DNA from: DAINPP01 sp036743375
Lineage (GTDB): Bacteria; Thermotogota; Thermotogae; MWEM01
DNA length: 34,772 nucleotides
Direction of reading: 5' to 3'
Assembly: GCA_036743375.1 (NCBI GenBank)
Contig: DAINPP010000030.1
Coordinates: forward strand, 1 to 34,772
In this document: positions 6,362-14,187 of the stretch, piece after piece
Layout of the letters: each line of letters starts with the position of its first letter
Position numbering within the stretch: position 1 is the stretch's first letter
The notes under the pieces: model-generated
What the model saw: the letters and a program-made list of their open reading frames with translations, nothing else
Told to the model about the DNA's origin: nothing
Database searches by the model: none
Position numbers and translations under genes: made by a program

Positions 6362-7296
6362 CCCGCCACCTCTTCTTTTTTATTTTTTTCTATATTATTA
6401 TACCCGTTTGGAAATAATTCTTCAACAATTTCACGAACACTCTTTATCTCGTCGATGAGTCCGATTGACTGCCCGGCCATGAAAACACCTTCTTCTTCAC
6501 TTCCATAAAGGAAGGCCTTCTTCAGACTGCCAACCAGCAATCTTTCAGCCTCTTCAGGGGATTCATTTTCTATCATGCCGAGTTTTCTCGTAAACTTGGT
6601 CTTTATGGATCTCGCCGGGTGACCGAGCTTCCCACCGGTAATCACCGTATCTCTTATCCGGCCTTTTATGACCTTTTCCTTGTAGATCTCGTGGGCCTCG
6701 CATTCATCGGAAGCGATAAATCTTGTACCAATCTGAACCCCTTCGGCACCGAGTACAAACGAGGCGGCCACCTGCTCGGGAAGCGCTATCCCACCTGCTG
6801 CAACAACAGGAATACCGACCGTTTTCGCCAGTTTTGGAACGAGTGTCATGGTTGTAAGGCTGCCGATGTGCCCACCGCATTCCATTCCTTCACCGATAAC
6901 GGCATCTATGCCTTCACGTTCAAGCCTGAGTGCCAACGTCTCAGAGGCTACGACAGCGAGGACCTTTCCCCTGTGTGCCTTGATGCCTTCAAGGTATTTA
7001 GACGGATTTCCCGCTCCGAATATATAAATCTTTACCCCTTTTTTCAGACAGACGTCGACCAATTCGTCGATATACGGATTCAGCAGCATGAGGTTCACCG
7101 CAAACGGTTTGTCCGTCAGTTCCTTTATCTTATCGAGCTCCTTTGTTAGTATATCCGGGGTCATTCCACCGGAACCGATGGTTCCAAGACCTCCTGCTTC
7201 ACTAACGGCGGCAGCAAGCCTGGCTGTTCCTATCCAGGCCATTCCGCCGAGAATGAGAGGGTATTCTATATTAAGAAGTTTCGTAATTCTGTTCAT
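6358..7296 (-). CDS. fabK: FMN-dependent enoyl-ACP reductase II
   Basis: This 312-residue TIM-barrel flavoprotein of the FabK/nitronate monooxygenase superfamily reduces the trans-2-enoyl-ACP double bond with NAD(P)H. The N-terminus 'YPLILGGMAWIGTARLAAAV' and the 'EGMECGGHIG' motif, whose His is the FabK hallmark, support FabK over a generic nitropropane dioxygenase, as does the fab context. I chose ATG 7296 (MNRITK) because AAAGGATGG lies about eight bases upstream. The longer frame to 7353 would overlap fabF. It follows fabF by 16 bases and overlaps fabD by four. FabK hosts are often insensitive to triclosan. Confidence 0.9.
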   Translation of the reverse strand: MNRITKLLNIEYPLILGGMAWIGTARLAAAVSEAGGLGTIGSGGMTPDILTKELDKIKELTDKPFAVNLMLLNPYIDELVDVCLKKGVKIYIFGAGNPSKYLEGIKAHRGKVLAVVASETLALRLEREGIDAVIGEGMECGGHIGSLTTMTLVPKLAKTVGIPVVAAGGIALPEQVAASFVLGAEGVQIGTRFIASDECEAHEIYKEKVIKGRIRDTVITGGKLGHPARSIKTKFTRKLGMIENESPEEAERLLVGSLKKAFLYGSEEEGVFMAGQSIGLIDEIKSVREIVEELFPNGYNNIEKNKKEEVAG

Positions 7297-7312
7297 ATTA
7301 GAGTCCATCCTT

Positions 7313-8542
7313 TTACGCCTTTCTGTAGAGAATGGATGCGTTGTGCCCGCCAAAACCGAAGGCGTTTTTTACGATCGTGCTGATCTTCTTCGGATGGTTA
7401 TCCTTGTACATCGTGAGTCCTTCACAGAATTCATCGGGATCATCAAGATTCGGCATCCCATGTACGAAGTTTTCTTCACTCTGTATGATACTTGCGATCA
7501 GTTCGTTTGATCCGGCGGCTCCGAGTGTGTGTCCCATGAGTGATTTGGTCGATTGAATGGCGATATCGTTCAACTGTTCACCAAAAACGGACTTGAGTGC
7601 CTTTATCTCCGAGGCATCTCCCACCGGTGTGCTCGTTGCATGACAGCTGATGAGATCAACATCACCGAGCCCACAGTCTGCCATCTCAAGTGCCTGTTTC
7701 ATCGCCCTTGCCGCTCCCTTTCCCTCCGGATCGGTCTGCGAGATATGGAAGGCGTCTTCGGTCATTCCAAATCCATCGATATAACCATAAATCTTTGCCC
7801 CTCTATCCTTCGCATGCTCTTCGCTTTCGAGGACGAGCACACCGGCACCTTCACCCATGATAAATCCGTTTCTTGCCTTATCAAAAGGACGGCAGGCTTT
7901 TTCGGGGTTGTCAGCGTTCGGTGAGAGTGCGGTCATGTTTGCAAAAGCGGCTATCGGCATTGGATCTATCACAGCTTCCGTTCCACCGGTAATCCCTACT
8001 TCGATATATCCATGTTTGATCATCATGCTTGTCAGAATGATTGCATGCAGCGAGGAGGCACACGCACTCATCGTCGAAAAATTGGGCCCCTTGGCACCGA
8101 GATCAAGTGCTACGGCACCGGAAGCCATATCTGCGATCATCATCGGAATAAGATAAGGACGAACTGATGAGGGCCCTTTCTTGTTGAGATTGGCATATTC
8201 CTTATGAAGTGTCTTGAATCCACCGATACCGGAAGATACCGTCACGGCCGCATTCTCTTTCCAGTCATCGTTTGTAAATCCCGCATCGGCTACGGCCTGT
8301 CTTGCGGCGACGATTCCAAGCTGAAGGAATCTGTCATATCGCTTTGCAATCTTTTTTTCAAAATGATCCTTGGGGTCAAAATCCTTGATTTCTGCCGCTA
8401 TCTTGGTTGTGTGTTCCGTGGTGTCAAACTGCGAAATAAAATCTATTCCTATCTTCTGATCCTTTAATGACTGAGTGATTTCCTCTATGTTCTTTCCAAT
8501 GGGATTTATACTGCCTATCCCTGTTATCGCTACTCTTTTCAT
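7313..8542 (-). CDS. fabF: 3-oxoacyl-ACP synthase II
   Basis: FabF condenses malonyl-ACP with acyl-ACP. The 409-residue protein has the Cys-His-His triad: Cys161 in 'STMSACASS', His301 in 'SCHATSTPVGD' and His338 in 'KSLMGHTLGAAG', with Lys333 also conserved. The glycine-rich end 'NAFGFGGHNAS' is intact. ATG 8542 (MKRVAITG) follows AAAGGAG by eight bases; longer starts toward 8566 would swallow that site. It is the first gene of the synthesis operon, with its own promoter and a palindrome (8588–8602) at the transcript start. FabF in place of FabB implies no dedicated unsaturated-acid branch here. Confidence 0.95.
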   Translation of the reverse strand: MKRVAITGIGSINPIGKNIEEITQSLKDQKIGIDFISQFDTTEHTTKIAAEIKDFDPKDHFEKKIAKRYDRFLQLGIVAARQAVADAGFTNDDWKENAAVTVSSGIGGFKTLHKEYANLNKKGPSSVRPYLIPMMIADMASGAVALDLGAKGPNFSTMSACASSLHAIILTSMMIKHGYIEVGITGGTEAVIDPMPIAAFANMTALSPNADNPEKACRPFDKARNGFIMGEGAGVLVLESEEHAKDRGAKIYGYIDGFGMTEDAFHISQTDPEGKGAARAMKQALEMADCGLGDVDLISCHATSTPVGDASEIKALKSVFGEQLNDIAIQSTKSLMGHTLGAAGSNELIASIIQSEENFVHGMPNLDDPDEFCEGLTMYKDNHPKKISTIVKNAFGFGGHNASILYRKA

Positions 8543-8587
8543 TAATCTCGCTCCTTTTTCCCGCATAAAATGAATCTCCGGTCATTT

Positions 8588-8602
8588 ATGACTTCGAGTC
8601 AT
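8588..8602. promoter_or_regulatory. TetR-type operator ATGAC-N5-GTCAT at the fabF promoter
   Basis: A perfect 5-base inverted repeat with a 5-base spacer sits at the predicted fabF transcription start. The same motif lies at the tetR start (9319–9333). An imperfect version with a 6-base spacer abuts it at 8570–8585. TetR dimers typically bind such palindromes. Confidence 0.7.
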
Positions 8603-8629
8603 TATCTCATAAAAAAAACACAAAATCAA
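8601..8629 (-). promoter_or_regulatory. Promoter of fabF–fabK–fabD–acpP
   Basis: On the minus strand TTGATT (8624–8629), 17 bases, GATAAT (8601–8606). The transcript should start near 8594, inside the operator at 8588–8602, leaving a leader of about 50 bases with an AAAGGAG ribosome binding site. Confidence 0.65.
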
Positions 8630-8637
8630 CTGTTTCG

Positions 8638-9276
8638 TCAGAATTCATCCTCCGACTGCTGACCACTGATGAAATATTCACTGAGACTGAGAAATCCGTC
8701 TCTGATATGATCTGCGGTCACCTCGTTTGAGAACTGTCTGAAGAATAGTTCTCTTAATCCGGCAAATTGTGCAACACCGCAGATTTCACACCACAGGAGG
8801 CTGGCAAGCAGCTCCGGTTCCATGTCCACCTTGATGGAACCGTCCGCAATTCCCTCCTTGACCGAGTCCATGACGCTCGAAAAGAGATGAATACTACCTT
8901 CATAGGTAGATTTCACTTCTCTCCCCTGTTTGCTGAGCTTGTATTTTTCACTTTGATAATTGATGATGAAGTCGTAATAATTCGGATGTTCCTTTTGAAA
9001 TTTTAAAAAGGCCTTTGCGTATGCTATTAATCTTTCGAGTCCGTTTTTCGCAGAAACGGCAGTTTCATCAAACATGCCCTTCAGACATTCCATGGCACGC
9101 TGCCCAACGGCATAATACAATTCCTTCTTGCTTTTAAAATAAAGATACAGTGTCCCCTTGGCAACGTCGGCCTCTCTGGCGATCTGATCCATCGAAGTCG
9201 CCTTGAATCCCTGTGAGAAAAATAATTTTTCCGCTGCATCTACGATCATATTGCTTTTCGCTTCTCTGTTTTTCAT
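8638..9276 (-). CDS. TetR-family repressor, probable regulator of fatty-acid synthesis
   Basis: The 212-residue protein has a TetR N-terminal HTH at about residues 8–54, with 'TSMDQIAREADVAKGTLYLY' as recognition core and FKSKKELYYAV after it. The C-terminal ligand domain is not assignable by eye. It lies directly upstream of fabF on the same strand with a 95-base gap, and identical palindromes mark both promoters. I infer that it senses an acyl-CoA or acyl-ACP and represses itself and the fab genes, by analogy with FabR, FasR and FabT, which are not necessarily orthologues. ATG 9276 is preferred to the TTG at 9282, because AAGGAT then has proper spacing. Confidence 0.85.
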   Translation of the reverse strand: MKNREAKSNMIVDAAEKLFFSQGFKATSMDQIAREADVAKGTLYLYFKSKKELYYAVGQRAMECLKGMFDETAVSAKNGLERLIAYAKAFLKFQKEHPNYYDFIINYQSEKYKLSKQGREVKSTYEGSIHLFSSVMDSVKEGIADGSIKVDMEPELLASLLWCEICGVAQFAGLRELFFRQFSNEVTADHIRDGFLSLSEYFISGQQSEDEF

Positions 9277-9318
9277 ACTCAAATCCTTTTTCAGTTAAGT
9301 CATATTTCTTCTAACAAA

Positions 9319-9333
9319 ATGACTCCCGGTCAT
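9319..9333. promoter_or_regulatory. TetR-type operator at the tetR promoter
   Basis: ATGAC-TCCCG-GTCAT has the same arms and spacing as the fabF operator at 8588–8602. It overlaps the start of the predicted tetR transcript, so bound repressor would block initiation or early elongation. Confidence 0.7.
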
Positions 9334-9341
9334 CGAAGGGG

Positions 9342-9371
9342 AGTATAACATAATGGATTAAAATTTGTCAA
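9342..9371 (-). promoter_or_regulatory. Promoter of tetR
   Basis: On the minus strand a perfect TTGACA (9366–9371), 18 bases, TATACT (9342–9347). Transcription should start near 9335, right at the ATGAC-N5-GTCAT palindrome. Confidence 0.7.
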
Positions 9372-9392
9372 GGGAGATGGCAAATGCTTCTA

Positions 9393-10256
9393 TCAATCTA
9401 CCATCGGAGCGATTCCTATCAGATCGAGACCGGTATTGACAAACAGTGTAGCACTGATGTGATGTCCGTAAATCGTCTCCACACCCATTTCTCTGAGTTC
9501 GTTCTTTATCGTTTCTATTTCCCGAAGAGTTTCTGAGGCATTTCCAGACCAGCCAAATCCACAGATCTTAACTTTATTTTCACGGATGATCTGATAGGCA
9601 TTTTCCTTCACGATCTTGTACGCCTTTTTCAATCCTCTCGCCTTGCCAACCGTACTGTATATGCCATCATTTGCACAGGTAATAACCGGTTTGATGTTGA
9701 GGATTTCGGCGATCGTCCCGCTGACTCGGCCGATTCGACCACCGGCCTTGAGAAATTTTATCGTCGGGATGGTGAAGAAAACGGAAGATTTCTGTGGGAT
9801 GGCCTCTTTCATATACGTTGAGATTTCGTCGAAGGATTTACCCGCTTCTATCATCTGCTGTGCCTTTACGATATAGTTGGCCGCACCGAGAGAAACCGAC
9901 AGTGTGTCAAACTGTTTTATACGGATATCCTTGTATTCACGGACGATATCCTCAGAAACGAGTCGAAAGAGGTTGTAAGTCCCGCTGAGTTTATTTGAAA
10001 GGTTGAAGGTAAAGATCTCTTTTATTCCCCGATTGATCAGATTCAACATCTTTTCCTTGACTTCGTAAAACGATGGCAGAGATGTTTTCGGGAAGCCGTT
10101 TGTCATATAGTCGATTATCGTTGGAAACTGCTCTATTTCACCATCTTCTACGACAAGATCATCCATGATGACTTTGAGTTTAACCACTTCTACGTTCTCT
10201 TTCTCATAGACCATCGCGGGGATATCCGTACCTGTATCACTGATGATACCAATCAT
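9393..10256 (-). CDS. DegV/FakB-like fatty-acid-binding protein, copy 1
   Basis: DegV proteins bind one fatty acid; the FakB members present it to the FakA kinase for phosphorylation and entry into phospholipid synthesis. The 287-residue protein has the family marks: 'IISDTGTDIP' at the N-terminus, 'KTSLPSFYEV' (around residue 55), 'NLSNKLSGTY' (around 85–95) and the 'KAGGRIGRVSG' loop. It lies 24 bases after a paralogue of identical length on the same strand. ATG 10256 has an AGGAG nine bases upstream. No FakA-like kinase (DAK fold) is in the window, so the kinase partner is assumed. Its position beside the fab genes supports a lipid role. Confidence 0.85.
   Translation of the reverse strand: MIGIISDTGTDIPAMVYEKENVEVVKLKVIMDDLVVEDGEIEQFPTIIDYMTNGFPKTSLPSFYEVKEKMLNLINRGIKEIFTFNLSNKLSGTYNLFRLVSEDIVREYKDIRIKQFDTLSVSLGAANYIVKAQQMIEAGKSFDEISTYMKEAIPQKSSVFFTIPTIKFLKAGGRIGRVSGTIAEILNIKPVITCANDGIYSTVGKARGLKKAYKIVKENAYQIIRENKVKICGFGWSGNASETLREIETIKNELREMGVETIYGHHISATLFVNTGLDLIGIAPMVD
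9711..9773. repeat. Near-identical 63-base tract shared with the paralogous degV gene
   Basis: Bases 9711–9773 match 10599–10661 at 62 of 63 positions, in frame and in the same orientation, although the flanking parts of the two genes have drifted clearly more. It encodes the KFLKAGGRIGRVSGTIAEI region. Confidence 0.8.
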
Positions 10257-10280
10257 GTTATCATTCTCCTTTTACAGAAC

Positions 10281-11144
10281 TTATTCTATAAACGGTGCCA
10301 CTCCTATCAATTCAAGGCCGGTGTTGACGAATAGCGTGGCATTGATATGATGGCCATACACCATTTCCACACCGAGTTCTTTCAGATCTTTCTTGATCCT
10401 TTCTATTTCCTGAAGTGTTTCCGGGGCATTTCCGGTCCATGCCAATCCACAGATCCTGACATCATTTTCCCTGATGATCTTGTATGCATTCTCCTTGACC
10501 ATCTTATAAGCCTTTTTCAATCCCCTGGCTTTCCCCGCCGTTATATAAACTCCATCATCATCACATCTGATGACCGGTTTGATGTTAAGAATCTCCGCGA
10601 TCGTCCCGCTGACTCGGCCGATTCGGCCACCGGCCTTGAGAAATTTTATCGTCGGGATGGTAAAAAAGACGGTAGACTTGCTGGGGATGGCCTCTCTCAT
10701 ATAACTGACGATCTCATCAAACCCCTTGCCGGCCTCTATCATCTGATTGGCTTTTACGATATAATTCGCACAGCCGATAGACACATCGAGGGTATCGAAC
10801 AACTCTATTCTGATATCAGGCTGTTCTTTCATGATCTCTTCCGCTACGAGTCTGAAGATATTATACGTACCGCTGAGCTTGTTGGAGAGATTGAAGGCCA
10901 GTATTTCCTTTATCCCCCTGTCAACGAGACTCAGCATCTTTTCCTTGACCTCATTAAAGGACGGCAGAGTTGTCTTTGGAAACCCGGTTTCCATATATTT
11001 TATAATCTTCGGGAATTCATCCCTTTCGCCATCTTTGAGGACAACATCATCCAGTATGACTTTAAGTGGGACTACTTCTACATAATCTCTTTCATAGAGC
11101 ATCGGTGGAATATCCGTACCGGTGTCGCCAATTATTCCTATCAT
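10281..11144 (-). CDS. DegV/FakB-like fatty-acid-binding protein, copy 2
   Basis: This tandem paralogue is 287 residues long, like its neighbour, and most motifs are shared: 'IIGDTGTDIP', 'KTTLPSFNEV', 'NLSNKLSGTY', 'KAGGRIGRVSG'. Differences cluster in the helical segments and the ligand-facing stretch near residue 120 (SIGCANYIV against SLGAANYIV), so the two may prefer different fatty acids, as FakB1 and FakB2 do. I chose ATG 11144 (MIGIIGD) because AGGAGG lies seven bases upstream and the start aligns with the paralogue; a longer reading to 11195 runs through that site. It follows ortB after 85 bases containing a hairpin. Confidence 0.85.
   Translation of the reverse strand: MIGIIGDTGTDIPPMLYERDYVEVVPLKVILDDVVLKDGERDEFPKIIKYMETGFPKTTLPSFNEVKEKMLSLVDRGIKEILAFNLSNKLSGTYNIFRLVAEEIMKEQPDIRIELFDTLDVSIGCANYIVKANQMIEAGKGFDEIVSYMREAIPSKSTVFFTIPTIKFLKAGGRIGRVSGTIAEILNIKPVIRCDDDGVYITAGKARGLKKAYKMVKENAYKIIRENDVRICGLAWTGNAPETLQEIERIKKDLKELGVEMVYGHHINATLFVNTGLELIGVAPFIE
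10599..10661. repeat. Near-identical 63-base tract, partner of 9711–9773
   Basis: It matches 9711–9773 at 62 of 63 bases. The single difference is G here against A there (CGGCCAC/CGACCAC). Such a sharp local identity between diverged tandem copies is what gene conversion leaves. Confidence 0.8.
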
Positions 11145-11196
11145 CCTGTTACCTCCTAATCCAGTTTTATTTGTCTTCATGGAACAAGCGAACAAT

Positions 11197-11218
11197 GGGG
11201 CGGAGTTGTTTCCGCCCC
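11197..11218 (-). terminator. GC-rich hairpin between ortB and the degV pair
   Basis: GGGGCGGA (11197–11204) pairs with TCCGCCCC (11211–11218) around a 6-base loop. The minus-strand flank ATTGTTCG is a poor T tract, so it may only partly terminate ortB transcripts. Confidence 0.5.
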
Positions 11219-11229
11219 CGTTCTGATAG

Positions 11230-12633
11230 CTATTTCAGTTCTTCTATGACGTTGAGTATTTCTTCTTTCTTCAGGTTAGTATCCTCGGAGATAAACCGGA
11301 GCTCCGCTTCGGAGAAAGTGGTTCTTCCCTGTGATTTGACAGCCTGTTTGACATAGGATTTCCGGATTCTTCCCAAGTCCATCTCGGTGTAATGCAGCTG
11401 ATCCGGATGTTCCGGAATGACAATTTCCTCTCCGGGCTTGTTTTCAGCAGGATTCCCGGTTCTCACGATGATCCCGTTTTCTTTTGCAAATGTCAGCTGT
11501 GCACTCGGACATTTTCCGGCACCGGTGTACTCCGTTTCCTGTACAACGATGGTCTGGTCATCGTCGAGTTCCCTTGCGAGCGTGATGGCGGCGGTAAGCG
11601 ATGTATTTCCCGCAGGCCCTCTCTGCATTCCCTCGACCTGTGCCAGCAGCTCGGTGACGTAAAACGTCTCCCCCTGCGAAACGAGGAGATATCTGTCCAT
11701 GTATCGCAAGGCTCGGGCGGCATTTCTCGGGACGTCGGATCTGTCCGGGAAAGTGGCAAACGGAATACCGAATCCGGTATGTCCCGTCGTGAAGGATTTT
11801 TTGTTGAAATCCGTATCACTTGCCATATGCAGCCCTGACAAATCGACACTCGCCGCGACGATCTTTGTATCCGTTGCACCGGCCTTAAGCAATCCTCTTG
11901 CCGTTCCGGTCAGGTTCCCCCCACCGGCATGTGTAACAACCACATAATCCGGACTTCTTCCGGTTATCTCGATCATCTGTTCGTTGAGTTCAAATCCGAG
12001 TGTCTCAACACCGGCTATACCGAAAGGGGTATACAGTGAAGCGTTGAAATAACCGGTCTCTTCGAGCAAGACGAGAAAATAATAGAAGAGTTCAGGCCCT
12101 ACGCTCAGCTGTACGACTTCTGCACCGTAGGCTTCACAGGCTCTGGCCTTTTCTATGATTTCAGGCTGGCCGATGCCCCTGCTGTCAAAGGTTTCCTGAA
12201 CGATGATGCATTTCAATCCCCTTTTTGCCGCCTGAGAGGCGACTGCCGCGCCATAGTTTCCACTTGTGGCGGCTATGACACCCTTATAACCTTTTTTAGC
12301 GGCCTCATAAACACTGACACTCGCCCTGCGGTCCTTAAAGCTTCCCGAGGGATTGGCCGCTTCATCCTTGAGAAAGATTCTGGCTCCTTTACCGGGAGCG
12401 GAGATTCTCCGGATCAGCTTGTTGATCTGTCTGAGTTCGACGAGCGGTGTGTTCCCGACGGCCGTTTCGGACTGGATCTGCCTGAGCTGATCCAGGTCAT
12501 AGCCGACCTCACTCATCATCTTTTCATAATCAAAGGCGATTCCTTCTATCTCGTATTTATCGTAATCAATGCCGACGGCCTTTTTCATGATCTGCGTTCT
12601 TCTACCCATCACTGCGTTGTAGGCATTATCCAT
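11230..12633 (-). CDS. ortB: 2-amino-4-oxopentanoate thiolase, beta subunit (PLP)
   Basis: With OrtA it splits 2-amino-4-oxopentanoate with CoA into acetyl-CoA and D-alanine, the last step of ornithine oxidation in clostridia. The 467-residue protein has the fold-type II PLP layout. The Schiff-base Lys is Lys100 in 'NPSGSFKDRRA', followed by 'ATSGNYGAAVA' and the phosphate-binding 'THAGGGNLTG'. It is far from threonine synthase in its N-terminal 50 residues (NAVMGRRTQIMKKAVGIDYD), which are typical of OrtB. ATG 12633 overlaps the ortA stop by eight bases and has GGAGGGG upstream; the longer frame lies inside ortA and is rejected. Confidence 0.9.
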   Translation of the reverse strand: MDNAYNAVMGRRTQIMKKAVGIDYDKYEIEGIAFDYEKMMSEVGYDLDQLRQIQSETAVGNTPLVELRQINKLIRRISAPGKGARIFLKDEAANPSGSFKDRRASVSVYEAAKKGYKGVIAATSGNYGAAVASQAAKRGLKCIIVQETFDSRGIGQPEIIEKARACEAYGAEVVQLSVGPELFYYFLVLLEETGYFNASLYTPFGIAGVETLGFELNEQMIEITGRSPDYVVVTHAGGGNLTGTARGLLKAGATDTKIVAASVDLSGLHMASDTDFNKKSFTTGHTGFGIPFATFPDRSDVPRNAARALRYMDRYLLVSQGETFYVTELLAQVEGMQRGPAGNTSLTAAITLARELDDDQTIVVQETEYTGAGKCPSAQLTFAKENGIIVRTGNPAENKPGEEIVIPEHPDQLHYTEMDLGRIRKSYVKQAVKSQGRTTFSEAELRFISEDTNLKKEEILNVIEELK

Positions 12634-12943
12634 TGTAATCCCCTCCAGCGATGAATTTCCGAACCTTTGGGCCGATTTCGAGAAGCTGTGGGATAGGTTT
12701 TCCGAAACTGTGTTCGTATTTCGGATCACAATCCACGAGTTTCCCCTTTACGGTTCTTCCTATTACGGTTTTGATGGTAACCTCTTCTCCAATACCGGCT
12801 TCATTATCGGCAAGAAAGCCGTTCAGCCACATTTCAAGTGGAACCTTTCCCGTATCTTCAGGGACACTTCCCGCTCGTTCAGAAGGCTGGAGAACGATCT
12901 TGTGTATCTTTACATATTGACCCTTTAATGCCTTTTCGGACAT
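12626..12943 (-). CDS. ortA: 2-amino-4-oxopentanoate thiolase, alpha subunit
   Basis: This is the small partner of OrtB. The 105-residue protein has 'YVKIHKIVLQPSERAGSVPE', 'PLEMWLNGFL', then 'GRTVKGKLVDCDPKYEHSFG', the conserved core of OrtA. It is a pure beta-type small subunit with no signal peptide. It starts 18 bases after ord and ends inside ortB, so all three genes form one translationally linked unit. The length is about what the family shows. Identification rests on sequence pattern plus the exact ord–ortA–ortB order. Confidence 0.9.
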   Translation of the reverse strand: MSEKALKGQYVKIHKIVLQPSERAGSVPEDTGKVPLEMWLNGFLADNEAGIGEEVTIKTVIGRTVKGKLVDCDPKYEHSFGKPIPQLLEIGPKVRKFIAGGDYNG

Positions 12944-12961
12944 CTTAACATCCCCGTTTGT

Positions 12962-13975
12962 TTAAAATTTGTCCGGAAGACAGACGGGAATAGGCATGTC
13001 TGCCATGGAGAAGAGGCCTTCGTCCCATTCACAAACGATAGGAATCATGTTGCTTGCGAGAGCCATGGTTCCCTTTCCGCCTGGGATCTCAGGTTTGATG
13101 GCGAGTGAGATATCGGGATCTCCATAGATCCAGATATAATCTCCCGTATCAACGTCTTCCACTTCCGGATGAATCTGCTGTGGATGAATCAGTTCTATCT
13201 TGAGTTCGTCTCCTTCATATCCCCTTCCGATATGTTTGCAACCTGCAACCATCCCGGGTTCTACCTTGACAACCGGTGTTTCTCTATGTGTGTTGGAGAT
13301 GATAGGTTCTCTTTCCTCTTCAATTCTGTCAATCGCCCATCCCATGTAATCTCCGATCATCTGAATGGACTGCTGGAAACCGATATGTCCTACGATAGAA
13401 CCATCAGCAATTCCGGCGTTGAACTGTTCCGGCGTTGTTCCAACGCCCTGTGTCTCCATGACCGTCTTCCCGAATGGTGAGAGGTCATTCACTCTCTGTG
13501 CCTTGATGCTGTTGACTTTAAGGCAGGCTCCTGTCATGTTGAGGATAAGCTGATCGAGAACGAATCCCGGATTGACACCAGTTCCGAGGACGGTAACACC
13601 ATACTTTCTTGCCATCTTGTCGATGATCTCCGCCTGTTCCGGGTTGCTTTCGAACGGATAAGCCATTTCCTCGGCTATCGTTACGACATTTACCTTCTTT
13701 TCGATACATTTCAGTATCTGTGGGAAGACAACATTCACAAAAGAATGTGTGGCGATGACAACTACATCCGGATACGTTTCGTCAAGCTTTGCATCGATAT
13801 CGTTTCCGATAGTAATGCCCATTTCCTCTTTTCCAAGAAACACTCCAAGGTCTTTTCCAATCAGTGCCTCGTTTCTGTCAACGGCTCCAACGATCTGGAT
13901 GCCTTCTTTCTCTGAAAGGTTCTTTGCAACACCAGAACCCATTGCTCCCAAGCCCCAAGCAAGTACTCTAATCAT
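12962..13975 (-). CDS. ord: 2,4-diaminopentanoate dehydrogenase
   Basis: It oxidatively deaminates 2,4-diaminopentanoate to 2-amino-4-oxopentanoate with NAD(P)+. The 337-residue protein has a Rossmann motif at the N-terminus (WGLGAMGSGVA), a catalytic-domain stretch 'GTGVNPGFVLDQLILNMTG', and resembles dihydrodipicolinate reductase in overall layout. It is the first gene of the ord–ortA–ortB operon, with AGGAGG before the ATG and a promoter about 100 bases upstream. The aminomutase genes oraS and oraE, usually upstream in clostridia, are replaced here by an intergenic region and proC, so the substrate must come from genes elsewhere. Confidence 0.9.
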   Translation of the reverse strand: MIRVLAWGLGAMGSGVAKNLSEKEGIQIVGAVDRNEALIGKDLGVFLGKEEMGITIGNDIDAKLDETYPDVVVIATHSFVNVVFPQILKCIEKKVNVVTIAEEMAYPFESNPEQAEIIDKMARKYGVTVLGTGVNPGFVLDQLILNMTGACLKVNSIKAQRVNDLSPFGKTVMETQGVGTTPEQFNAGIADGSIVGHIGFQQSIQMIGDYMGWAIDRIEEEREPIISNTHRETPVVKVEPGMVAGCKHIGRGYEGDELKIELIHPQQIHPEVEDVDTGDYIWIYGDPDISLAIKPEIPGGKGTMALASNMIPIVCEWDEGLFSMADMPIPVCLPDKF

Positions 13976-14056
13976 TAATAAAACCTCCTGAATAAAATAA
14001 GAGTATGTTTCTTTATTCCTCTGAAAAAAGATTTTCAGGGAATTTATCTGTATATG

Positions 14057-14084
14057 ATTATAGCATAGAAGAGGAGGGATACAA
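14057..14084 (-). promoter_or_regulatory. Promoter of ord–ortA–ortB
   Basis: On the minus strand TTGTAT (14079–14084), 16 bases, TATAAT (14057–14062). The leader of about 75 bases includes a small CTGAAAA/TTTTCAG hairpin near 14020–14040 and AGGAGG before the ord start. Confidence 0.55.
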
Positions 14085-14187
14085 GAAATGGGCAGAACAC
14101 ATCGGGCGGATGAACTGTTTAGATTAAAGGGGGGTATGTTAAAATAGACCTGTTAAAATATTTTCTGAAAAGTAAGGCGGTGTTCTC

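Noticed and set aside
10347..11159. 270-residue open frame on the plus strand
   Set aside because: It is the complement of the second DegV/FakB gene, which has clear family motifs and a good ribosome binding site.
12634..12729. Longer N-terminus for ortB
   Set aside because: The extra residues are read from ortA in another frame, and the GGAGGGG site favours ATG 12633.
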